Below the pieces are notes generated by a model. It saw nothing but the letters and a program-made list of their open reading frames with translations, ran no database searches and was not told the DNA's origin. A stretch of DNA of 64,000 nucleotides from the NCBI RefSeq assembly GCF_963576615.1, contig NC_088714.1:31962643-32026642 (forward strand), read 5' to 3'. Both the position numbers and the translations under genes were made by a program. The stretch's first letter is position 1, and the number at the start of each line of letters is the position of its first letter. The DNA is from Watersipora subatra. Lineage: Eukaryota; Bryozoa; Gymnolaemata; Cheilostomatida; Watersiporidae. Below, piece after piece: positions 1 through 12,500 of the stretch.

Positions 1-1371
1 ATATATATTAGTTACTTGGTAATAATGCATAGTAAATAACAGTCAACAAATTTAACTGGTTTTACTTTTATAACAGGCAACAAACTATGTGGTTTTATTC
101 ACAAGATACCTGTCTTCATGTAATAACTGATTTGTACCATCCTTTTGTAACTATTTGGAAAGACTAGCTCTCTGTTATTAGTCATGATAATCTCATATCA
201 CCTACAACATTTATTTAGAGAAGATAAAGTTTAACAATGATCAATTATATTGAACATGGTGATTTTCTGCTGTTTACATACTTTATTGATTGGCCCTTCA
301 TTCAAGTATAACATGAACATGTACAACGCCGTTAAGTTTTATAAATATTAATTATAGTTAGAAAAACAAATTAATTGCATGACACTATTACGAATTAGAA
401 TGAAGATTTTCTGAGATACGTTTATCCTTTGAAGGACTAGCTAGACACAAAGTCCTCGACCTGGAAATAATAATCTTGAAAGGTTTTAATTGCTAAGATT
501 AATATTTCGTTCGTATTCACAAGATTTGCGTTGTACGTGTATAATAAAATTTAATTTAACACACTTTTAACTTGAAACATGAAAAAAATCGTTGATACAG
601 GAAATGGCTAAAATAATTTTAGAACCATATAAAATGTGTTCAACAGTTTGTTAGCTCATGAACCTGCTGTTATTTCTTAGAAAACATGGTTGTAGGCCAG
701 GCTAAAGCATACCATCAACATTAAGAATGCCCAGGATGGAACAGATCACCAATTCGCCAACATCTCAATTATTTAAATAGAAAAGTGAGACGGTAGCTAT
801 TTGATCAGGAAGTGTCGTCATACTGTACATACAGGATTTAAGCGCAAATATGATAAAGTACCTGCAGCGGTACACTAGAATATATGTAAGACATCAACTA
901 TGACACCAGAAAGAAGCGCTATGAAAACAAAGTAAAGCTGTTGTGGGACTTCAATGTACAATCAGATGAAGTGATACAGACGATAAGACTTGACGATATA
1001 CGAAGATATTGAAAAAAGTGAAAAAATGATGATAAGTACAGAAAACAAGGATTTGAAATTGTGCAGCTTTGAAATGGGAGAAGAAAATTTACGCCTATAT
1101 TCATCATGGTACCTAAAGTTAAACTTACATCTGTCTTATTTAGCCTAACTTGTTTTTGAAACAGGAATCAACCCTGTTAAGAACTGTCAAAAACTGTAAA
1201 AATATTCAGGAAAGTGTTTCTGTAATAGAAGACGACGAGAATAACACCCTTTGGTCGTTAGCTAAAGCCTAAAAGTGACTAATTCTGCAAGCGATAACAC
1301 TGTGCTTAAATAGATGACAATAATGGTATTAATACTTAAATGTATTATTGCAGCGATAACAATATTAATGA
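1..1371. other. Non-genic AT-rich DNA
   Basis: No exon-like frame seen. Holds the old repeat at 680-910 and nothing else recognisable. Confidence 0.6.
680..910 (+). repeat. Old dispersed repeat, copy 1
   Basis: Resembles the reverse complement of 21235-21425 (GATCACCAA, TCTCAATTAT, GATCAGGAAGTG / GACCAGGAAATG, GAATATATGTAAG). Roughly 70% by eye; family unknown. Confidence 0.4.
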
Positions 1372-1730
1372 CTAACTGTGCTACCCGGCGTTGCCCGAGT
1401 GTTAAAAATCAGCTTATAAACAATGAGAAGTAATGAGAGTTGCCTGCCACCCTGCTATTAGCCTAGCAGATTGTCAATGGAAAAGTTTAGTAAGCCAACT
1501 AATGACAATCACTTACTTACGCGATCACCCTGCATGGTATGCAAAGCCGTTGGGTATGCACTCGCATATACCGATTTATACTGGCTTCCGAACAACTCAT
1601 TCTCTGTGGCCTATTGGGTTGGGTGTTGAACTGACAATTGGTAGGGTCTGAGATCAAATCTTCTTCGGTACAGACTGTTCATTCCAAGATTTTAATTGCT
1701 ATAGCCGGAATGACACAAAGAACCACACAC
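1372..1730 (-). mobile_element. Helitron-like non-autonomous element
   Basis: The minus-strand 3' end has the hairpin GGGCAACGCCGGG followed by TAGCACAGTTAG, a decayed CTAG end. A tRNA-like stretch (CCTATTGGGTTGGGTGTTG ... GTCTGAGATCAAATC) and the family segment GCTATAGCCGGAATGACAC follow on the plus strand. The 5' end is uncertain. Confidence 0.4.
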
Positions 1731-1866
1731 ATCCTCTGCGAAATATTTATTTAGATAATGATAATGATAGTCAGCGAAACAATGAAGAAGAAAGTTTTTG
1801 AAGTGCTAGAAATAGATATGTATCTGTAACTGTAACTTTATTCTAAACTAGGCTTCCAGGTTCGAT

Positions 1867-1950
1867 TCAGTGTATTGATACAGTGGGTTCAGTATACTGA
1901 TACAGTACGCTCAGTGTACTGATACGGTGCGCTCAGTGTACTAATACAGG
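1867..1950. repeat. 22-bp tandem repeat, about 4 copies
   Basis: Unit TCAGTGTACTGATACAGTGC plus two bases, imperfect. Confidence 0.8.
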
Positions 1951-2019
1951 GACTACTACACTTAAAGGCTTATGCTTGTTATGAAAATAAAACAAAGTAA
2001 ATACATGTTTGATTGTCAC

Positions 2020-2605
2020 TTGCTATGTAACTGTTACGCTATTGCTACGTAACAGTTATGCTATTGCTACATAAATGCTATGCTATTGCTATGTAACTGC
2101 TATGCTATCGCCATGTAACTGCTATGTTATCGCCATGTAACTGCTATACTATTGCTAGGTAACTGCTATGCTATTGCTATGTTATTGCTATTCTAGTGAT
2201 ATGTAACTGCTACGCTATTGCTATGTAACTGCTATGCTATTGCTATGTAACTGCTATGCTATCGCCATGTAACTGCTATGTTATCACCATGTAACTGCTA
2301 TACTATTGCTAGGTAACTGCTATGGCTATGTTATTGCTATTCTAATGATATGTAACTGCTACGCTATTGCTATGTAACTGCTATGCTATTGCTATGTAAC
2401 TGCTATGCTATCACCATGTAACTGCTATGTTATCGCCATGTAACTGCTATGTTATCGCCATGTAACTGCTATGCTATTGCTATGCTATTGCTATGTTATT
2501 GCTATGTAATTGCTATTCTAATGATATTCAACTGCTACGCTATTGCTATGTACATGTAACTGCTATGCTATTGCTATGTAACTGCTATGTAATTGATATG
2601 TATTA
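2020..2605. repeat. Minisatellite of TAACTGCTATGCTATTGC-type units
   Basis: About 22-bp units built from TGCTATG submotifs, near 580 bp in all, with larger blocks repeated (2170-2340 resembles 2340-2500). Confidence 0.85.
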
Positions 2606-3209
2606 ACTAAATAATATCGCATACTAGCTTTTAATAAATACAGATTATTAGCAACTTTATTACCTTCTAAAAAGCTCTATAAAATTTTATTTTACAAATA
2701 CTTTCAATTCTTCTGATACCTGTAACATACGTACATACTTGCCTAATCCAATGAAGAGGCTCTCAATGTATTTGTGCATATTACGATTAAAAACAGTGAT
2801 ATGTTTGTACTTACCGAAGAGCTCATAGCTTTGATGAGCTGAATGACATGCACCATGAAAAAATCTTTTACATATGCATATATATACGCTGGAAATAATC
2901 TGCGAAAAACTTCAAATACAATTTTGGCTCAAATAATTTTAGAATAAGTGTTGAAAATAAATTCTAGATGATATATTTTTAAAATACTAATAGGTCCCCA
3001 TTTATAGAAATATATTAAAGTTGAAAAAAAAGGAAACAAATCCTTCAAAAATGTGAAAATATTGCGGGTATTTACTGCCCTTTGACCTTTAACTACTATT
3101 CATTGGTTTCTTCATGCTACAAGTAAAGAGTATTTGGTAATAGTACCATAACTAAACGTGTATAAGAGTATAAAAACCTTGAATTTATAAATAATATTCA
3201 TCCATAGAA

Positions 3210-3215
3210 TTTATT
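3210..3215 (-). terminator. Candidate poly(A) signal of P450 gene 1
   Basis: AATAAA on the minus strand, 110 nt past the stop codon. It is the first canonical signal downstream of the gene. Use is inferred, not shown. Confidence 0.5.
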
Positions 3216-3324
3216 TTATACAATGCTAAAATATAACTTAAAATCCATAAACAGCAAAATTATCTAGAAAACCTCTCAACATCAAAACATCAAAGGGTTA
3301 CAGTCCGCAATCCTTAAAATCTTC

Positions 3325-3529
3325 CTACTGCCTTCTAACAAATCGAACTTTTACAGAGGGTGGGGCAAGCAAAATAGACATTGGATACTTTCTCACATCA
3401 CGATCTGGTAGTTCACCAGCTAGTTCGACAGTATACTTCTGGAGAATGTTGACCAGAAATAGAAATATTCTAGATTTGGCTAGCACTTCACCAGGACAAG
3501 CTCTTCTCCCTGCTCCGAAGCCTAGAAAA
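3325..3529 (-). CDS. P450 gene 1, exon 10 (haem-binding loop, stop)
   Basis: 205 nt starting at CTTTCAG|T, encoding FGAGRRACPGE with the haem-ligand cysteine and ending VRFVRRQ then TAG. Confidence 0.95.
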
Positions 3530-6500
3530 CTGAAAGATCACTGATTGGTTAAAGATAGGAAGCGTGTACGTTAGCAATAACAGAATTCAGAAGTGATCAG
3601 TTTGATGTTGACCTGTACTTGTTAGCCTCACTATTATTTTATTGTTTATAAGTATTTCTTTCTTATCAGTTTTTAGATGCCTTTAAAAATTGCAGCCTAT
3701 GATAATAAAAGGCTTGTACTAAAATATCTATAACATATTGCAAGAAGAGAAATAAATAAATTTTTTCTAAAAGGTAGGTTAGAATTATGATGCTCTTTGA
3801 TGATCATTTGATACATAATCTACTTTTCACTTGGAGCAGTACTTAGATGACTCTCATAGTTTCTTTAAACTAACAGTAATACCCAAAAACACCTGTCACC
3901 AAAAGACAGGCCATACGATAAACAGAAAACTCTGGTTGTATTTGTTGTTGATTGATATTGCTGCCTCTCCCGGAAATAATGTTAACAGCCTCATTTATAA
4001 GTCTAAAAGTCAACTTGGTAGTGGTGTCACTTCAAGTCTGAAAGTCAACCAAGTAGCGGTGTCATGAAAAGCACATCATACAAATACAAACAACCCAGTT
4101 TAACCTCAAAATAGTCTTAAAAAAGATAAATTTGTAATATCTTATACAACAATGTATCAAGAGTTTAATCATTATTTTTGCTTCTGCATCTTAAGTGATA
4201 CATAGTGCGTTACATAGGATCAACATCAGAGTGAGAATATCGGATCAGTCTCCAATGTGTTCTGAAGAAACATAAAGTACATGGGACTAAATTCTGTGTA
4301 TTACAAACAAAATGCATCTCATATTATATTGTAATTTCTCTTTCTCTGATGTTCATGTTAATGTATAGCTTATAGCCTTACCAACTTGTGGCTAAACAAC
4401 AAAAAACCAAAACTCTATAGTTTTGCATATCTACTCACTTTTCACGATATGGGTGGTCACGATCTACCAGCTGCCCATTCTCATCAAGAAATCTTTCAGC
4501 TTTAACCTTGAATGGTTCATCATAAACATCAGGATCGTGAGCGGTGTAGAATGAATTCATAATCACTACTGTGTTTGCTGGTACCTTCAATTTACAATGA
4601 AACCTTTTATCAACAAATACAATGACATTTCATCATATTGTTTTGGTTTGACTTTGGACAAATAAGATCGCAAGTCAATGTTCAATATTTGTTTCTATAT
4701 ATAAATCCAGCCTATTTCACAATGTTGCAGTGTTTTTAGTCCTTCCACATGTTGGATCAGTGCCATGACTTATGTCCTTATAGTCTAGGAATTTCCCATC
4801 AACTTGGCTACTTAGCGACTCTACCATTGACTTCCTGTGTTGGATCTCTAGACATCAGTTTACAGTTTCTATTCACTGTAGTTAAACACATGTGCAACCA
4901 ATTTGACCTGTTTAATTAAAGCAGATTATTTAAGTTGGTAGTTGTCTCACCAACCTTGTAGCCTGCAACTTTGGTATCCCTGATAGTCATATGTGGAACC
5001 ATGAGAGGTATCTGTGTCAGGTATCTGAAGTGTTCTAGGAGGTACGACTCTACTTGTGGCAGCTTCTCCCTAATAAATATAATAGCACCGACGTGAGTAG
5101 GTTAGACTCAACACAGAAGCCATACTCTCTCACTTATCTCGTATACTTATACTCTGCTGCAATGCTGCCCAATAGGACCAAATAGGTAGAAGAATAATGC
5201 GTACAAGCAAATTCAAAACAACACAATATTAAAATATATTGAAGTTATACACAAGTGATGTATAAGTGCTAAAAATGTGTAACTTTATCATGCAGTACAC
5301 AACAAATAGGATTTCAAAAGGAGTAAAACATCTTAAAAACATTTTAAAAGAGAGTTCATATTGAGTGAGAAAAGATAGTTCTGTCACTCTGATAATGAGC
5401 CTGTCAAACTGAGGTGTCAAACTCAACTCTTTTTTTGCAATTTGTTTAATATGTTGCTAACAGATTGAAGTGTAATGAATTCTGCTGTGAGAAATCAACC
5501 GCTAATCATTAGTTTTACAAAACATATACAAAACCACAATTATTTTTAAAATACAAATTCCATAACTGTCAGAAAATTTGATAGAGCTTGTATTTGTAAA
5601 ATCTCTTTCAAATAATCTGTATTGTATTTGATACAGGTTTATGTATAAGATGAGATATAATTCAGCATTTTACAATTCTGAAACTCCTTCCGCAATCTTT
5701 CTATTATTATAGTGAAGTATTGTGTTTGAGTAGTAGTCTGCTATAATTAGCGAGTATTGAATTATTAGCAGAGCTGACAGCATCTAGCTACTTGGAGAGT
5801 TTTTGCTAACCTCATTTTCGAAATTTTTAGAAAGATTTTTAAATCACATTAAAAAAGCACAAACCTAATAACAATGTCCTGAAAGCTATATAACTGCTTA
5901 GCTATACTATAACATATTAACTACATCTACTATGTACTAAGCTACCGTCCATGACCATAAATTGAGTGTCACTTGACAAAGTTGTCCTTGAGTGTCACTG
6001 AAATCAACTTGTCTTTGAGTGTCATTAAACCATCCAGTCTTTGAGCATTGAGTGTACTATTTAAATCATTTGTCCTTAAATATCGTTTAAACCAGCCTTC
6101 ACTCGAGTGTCAATTAAAATAAGCTGTCCTTGAGTGTCATATAAACCTACTGTTCTTGGGTGTCATTTAAACCAACATGCCATTAGGGGGTCAGTTAAAC
6201 TATCACGTACTTGAGTCTCACTCAAACCAACCTGTGTTCGAGTGTCATAAAAACCAACTTGTCCTTGAGTGTCACTTAAACTAACCTGTCCTTGAGTGTG
6301 ATGGTATGTGCTGGTTCAAACTGACTGTCAACTTCAGCCTGTAATTTCTTCTGTAACGCTGGATCATGTAGAAGATCTAGAAATATCTGAGACAAGCTCC
6401 GCCTACTTGTCTCCAGACCTGAAGCAACTCATTGTTATTAGTTACACCGATTGAGAGACCTATTTTTTGATGTAAAGATTAGTCCTATGAAGATGAAAGC

Positions 6501-9500
6501 CAAACCTAGGCACCTACTGCCTGACATACGATTTCCAAGAATACAACTACACAAAATCTGATAAACACTAGAGTGGATGTTACAGACTCAGGTATGATGA
6601 TGTCTTGAATCCTGACATTAGACATGTTTTCTGCATTAAAACTTATTATATAACAAAAAATTAATATCAAATTTTTACCAAAAATAGACATGATTCTCCA
6701 TTTAACACCTGTTGACACCAGCTGACACCTGCTGACACCAGCTGACACCTGCTAACACCAGCCATTGTGGTCAAACATCCATTTACTAGTTTACTAATTT
6801 CTGTTAACATGCCATATGAAAAAGTATAAATCAAACTCTTTTTTAAAATATCAAATGTTATATTTCATTTTAATCTCAAGAAAAAAACAAAAAGAAGACA
6901 AGGGGTGTACCTGCAGTAATGAAATCAAGGAGCAGGCCCTTGAGGTGATCATCACTAATCAGTGTAGCACCGTCTTCACTAAGTTCCTGTCGTTGTACCT
7001 CAAGGAAATAATCTACACAGCCTCGCTTCTGATTAGGGTCATGGCAAGCCTGAAAGGTCAATTGTGACATGATGCTATTGGAGCTAAAAATTACTCAATT
7101 TAACTCGCAAATAGCCTTGACATAAGTAATGCTGAATTATTATATAGAACATAAATATTTTTAAAATCTTCAGGTGTCATTATTATTGTTTCTACCTAGA
7201 AAGCGAATAAAAATACACAAGAGTGAGGTGTTTAGGGCCATAGACCTATTAACTATACTGTACTTTATTATACGTATAGTTAATAGGTCTATGTTTAGGG
7301 CAAACAGGAAAATGAACTTAAAGATAACATGCTAGACTCACTTTATGTTTTCTTGAGCCATTGGCATGATATAGATTTCATTCATTAAGACAGAGATGAG
7401 TGAATAAGTCAATGATTGGTCCATCAATGTACCGCAGTTCTTCAACTTATATGTACATGTCTCAAAAAATTGTGTAGATTAACGTACACTCTCAACAGAC
7501 TGTATTCAGGATGACTTCGCCTCATCTTTTTGACAAATCATTACTGATACGAGTGACAAGAATTGCCCAATGAGGAGAATAAGTAACCCCGCTAATATCG
7601 GTTTTCTCTAGTAAAAAAATCCAACTTTGACACAAAATCTTCCTTATTATCGATTTTTGGTTTTGCTTCAACTATATATCTACCAAAGTTTGTGCTTGCT
7701 TGGATATTTATTGCGCCAGTAGATGAACCATGACATGACTGAACCATTGCCTTGTGAAACCTGAAAGGATAACCATATGGTAACAGAAAAAAACTTCTCA
7801 AATGTGCACACCACAACCACAGAACCCAGAAATGCCCAAAAAGGTTTCAACTTAGTTCCAAAAGTGATGTCACTCTATTTTTTTCTGGGCATCTGGTTGT
7901 AGAATTAAATTTTTTTTATTTCAAATCTCGATTCAAGCAACTGATTGCTACAAAAAATGAATATTGCATTCGCTAAAGATAAATTGACCAATAGAATGTG
8001 AGCTTTGGCAAAGCCTTGCTAAATGAAGCAAAGCATGATTGAGGTCATCTGGTTGAAGTCTTTAGGCTTCGGTCACTTAAGACCATTAAACCAAAGTACG
8101 CTTCAGTTTGGTTACCGTGTGACCATTTTAAGTCTATTATCATAATTTGCCTTGTGTTTACCTTGACCTCCTGTAGTGTCATATTTATGAAGTCATTGAC
8201 TGTTTTAGTAGCAGAGTTGAGCATCTTATGAGACTCTCGGAACAGAAACTTGAATTGAAAGAGAAAAGGTACAGCATCAAGAGCTCCCCCACTAGTGAAT
8301 GGATCTGTCGCTGCCACCAACTCTTCGTTCACTTGATTCATTCGCCGACAAACTTCGCTGTCATAAGAATGTTTCTCTCCAAACAGCTATAATATAATTA
8401 TTGTAAAAACTACACTAACTAGATGAATGCGCGATGTTGTATGAGTAATAAAATAATTACCCAATGAATTTGAGTAACTTGCTTCTAAGCTAGTAGACTC
8501 AATCTTTATTAAAACCAAAGCCATGATTAAAGCCAGCTTAGTAACCGTTATGTTATGTGTAACGATCAACCATGCTAGTTAATGACCTCAGTTGCTTTAA
8601 GGGCAAGTATTTCAACTGATGTAATGAGTAACATCACAATCATTCATGACCATGGTCAGTTGGACGTTGTAGTGTAGTGGATTAGATCGCTGGTCTTTAG
8701 ACCTGGAGGTTCCAAGATCAACTCTTCTGCAGAGTGGATTTTTTATTGCTAGATTTTAATCGCTATAACTGGACACATGGATGACAGATCAACAAACATT
8801 GAGATTTATACATAAAGGCAATAATATACAGTACATCATGCTGTTACATGGCTATTCAAAATGCACATGTGGGGGTCCTCCCATGTTTTGTGACGATTCT
8901 GACGACCCGACGACAGGGATATTTAAAAAGTGACAGACGAGACGACCATTTACCAATGTAGGTGACGAGGATTGCGTAAATAGGATTACTAAAGGTACGG
9001 CTGCACGTAACGAATTTTTCGTTGGTTCGGAGTTCTGGCCGAAATCACGAAAAACGCAGAATTAATCGGTCAAAATTCACAGAATTATTTGAGCTGTGCA
9101 TGCCCACCGAGTTCGTCGACGAACGCTTTTAACAGATTAAACAAATTATTAGCGAGCACGATTCTAGCAGCTTTAACAATTAGTATAGTCCAAGACATGT
9201 ACTGTGACACACAATAAAAATACCGAAGCATTTCAACATAGAACACACGATGTAACTGTCTAAGTCGCGCTATTATTAGTTAGCGAACACGACTTTAGCA
9301 AATTTTAAGATATATGTAGTCCGAAAACATAATGCAACACACAAGAAAATTATTACAGAAAGTTATCATAGTAAATACGATGCAACTGACTTGTTTGCGC
9401 TAGAGATGTCGACATTCTCTACCACAAAACTTTTGCTGCTAAAAAGGAAATAATATCGTATAATTAAAAAAAAAAAAAATTGTAGCTATAGCGTCCAAAC

Positions 9501-12500
9501 AATAAATACATTCAATAACGCAATCTAAGCAGTTGCATCGTGTGTACTATGTTGATTTGCACTTATAATTTTACTATTGTGTGTCATTGTACGTCTCTTT
9601 GACTATACTAATTGCAAAAGCTGCTGAGATCGTGCTCGTTAGCACGATTCTAGCAGCGCAGAATAATTCTGTGTGTTTCAATCATTTCGTGATTTTGGTT
9701 AGAACCAACGGAAATTTTGTTACGTGTTGCCGTACCGTTACTAACTTATTATTTGTTCATAAATCACCACGATCAACCGAAACTTCACTAGTTTTGGTTT
9801 GAAGCATCTAGCCCAGCATTTATAGACTGCCAAATAATTAAAGCAATGAAATGCCACGACATTGACAGCAAATCCGTTTCCAAGTCTGTGACTGACAGCG
9901 ATTGTTAAAGGGAATCTCGGTCTATTTTCAGTACAAGAACTATAGCTGTAAAAACCTAAGACGGCTGTCACTCTTCGCGGAGTAATCAGCAATGCTCCCA
10001 AACATCACTAATATTTTTGTGAAGGTCGCTGGTTGAGCCATGCTTTTGGTTAGCAGAAGTTCAAACCTAGCGAGTTTCAGATTTTTAACGCAACCTAGTG
10101 CCACCAGTAAAGATATTTGTATTAAAATAACGAATGTGAAGAAAGAGGTTGTTTTGGTTACCAATTTGAAAAAAGGTGACAGCGATTTTAAAAGTGACGA
10201 CAGTGATTTTAAAAGTGACGACAGTGATTTTAAAAGTGACTATTCTGACGACAGCTTTGTGTGGTAGGACCCCCACATGTACTTGACCAATGTATCGTTT
10301 ACAGTAACTTGGAAGATTAGCCTATGTGGTAATGAAACAACCCAAAAATGTACACATACATTTAAGGCTACCTGTAATATCTCCTTGAGCGTGTATAGAT
10401 GACCCACATATGAGTAAAGCATGGTTTATGTAATATTAAATGTAAAACCTCTCTGAGATAAATATGAGTAACTTAGTCATTATAAAAAATATATATAATA
10501 TATATTATATATTATTATAATATATATTATATTATACATATAATATATAAATATTTATATATTTATATATATAAATCTCAGTGTTTGTTATTGCTCGTTT
10601 GTTGTTCGGGTGTCCAGTTATAGGGACGACAAATCCTCTTCCCACTGGATTTTAACTCGGAATGTCCTGATTTGCAAAAAGGCAAGTCTTTCCACTAAGC
10701 CAAGTGGCTACAATGCTATATAATGAAATACCGTAATTGTGCACATCCTTATGCATTGCTTGCAAAATTACTATTGGTTATTAATAGCACGTTTGAAAAT
10801 CATGGTTGCGTGATAGATCATTACGTGCAATGTCACGTAGCAAACTGGCTTCAGACAGACGACATGGCTCTAATTATATTAAGTTACTAGCTTAAGTTAC
10901 TCAAATTCAATGGGTAATTATTTTATTACCCATGCAACCCTGGGTGTTTTGCTAGTAATACAAAAATGAATATTGTAAAGGGAGTTAATTGGTAATTTTA
11001 AAACATCCTAAATAAATAAAGCTTTTAGATGTAATGGAATCAGTAGTTAGCACAATTTCTTTCAGAAATGTTGTTTAAATGATCATATTTTATTTATATA
11101 TATAAGCCTCAGAGATAAGACTATTCACTTTGCACCCACTTAATCCACTTTGCACTAGAATTGAACTCGGAACCTCCCGTTCTGCAGACAGGTGTGCTAT
11201 CTCTTACACTACGCATCCAACTGGCATACAATAAAATAGTTGGGCACATCATACTTATTACACTTGCCAATCTTTAATGCTAATCGGTTAAAATAGCTTC
11301 AGCTAGCACGCTTGAAGATCATGATTGAATGAGAGATCATGACACAATCTTTTTTCCTAGCACTAGCTTCAGAGGGACTGATATGCCTCTTATTACAGTT
11401 AAGACTGGCTGAATGCCCAGCATTTCACGGGTAATGAAAATGTTTTTGCTTGAACATTTTTATTCAATTTCCTAAGTTTCTTTACCCAATGAATTTGAGC
11501 AACTTAAGCTAGTTAATTTTACTACAATCAGAACCATTATTATAATTTAGCCATCGTTAGGAAAAAATATTGCATCATGTTCTTTAAACGAGCTAGCTGA
11601 AGTGAGAGCATTTTAACCAACCGGCACTAAAGATTGACAGATGTAGCAAGTACGATGTGCTATTCCAATGTATAGCAATGCAACCGCATGGCCTAATGGT
11701 TTAGCACGTCTGTCTGCAGACCTGTAGGTTCCGAGGTCAAGTGCCTTGTAAAGTGCATTTTTCATTCCTAAAACTCTCTCGCTATAACTGGACACACAAA
11801 TGACCAACGAACCACAAACACTGATTTACATCTACAAATTTAAACTAGCCTAAGTTACTCAAATTCATCAGGTAAAAAACTTACCAAATTAAAAATAAAT
11901 ATTTTATACAAAAAACTTTTTCAATATCCGTGTAATGCTGGGCATTCACCTAGTGATACCATATGGTGCAAACACAATTTTGCCAGAAATCATTTCTGCC
12001 CAAAAATTTAGAAAGTATTTGCTTATTGATGAACTGTAAACTTGCTAGAAATGGTTAAGCTACACACGGGTCTTGTTTGATTTTGAACTAGTGATTTGCT
12101 AGTGACAGCCAATCAGAAAACCCTCCAACACTCGATGAGTGCTGCTTTAGTCCATGAACAATCATCTGTTTGACTTTTAAATGTGATCATTAGAAATAAT
12201 ATTAGAAATAATATTTCTAGTGTTTAGGCTTTTGTAGAAAGTTTTACACAAACAATGTTAGATTTTCGTTACTAACAAACCTGTAAAATTCAGTTATGAT
12301 TAAATATCAAGAAAAAGAATCAGATTCACTTGAAGTGGCACAAAAACAGCAAAACTCTATCAGCAGACGATAGGCTAGTTTCAGTAGTTTACAGGTAACC
12401 TTGGTAACCTTACACTCATTATGAATAATAGTAAAGAAACAACTAGCCTGACTACTACAGGTTAAGGTCATTGATTTGACCGGTTAAGGTCATTGAACTG

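Noticed and set aside
11680-11760. Functional tRNA gene
   Set aside because: A and B boxes are present but no cloverleaf stems or anticodon arm pair properly; it belongs to a repeated element.
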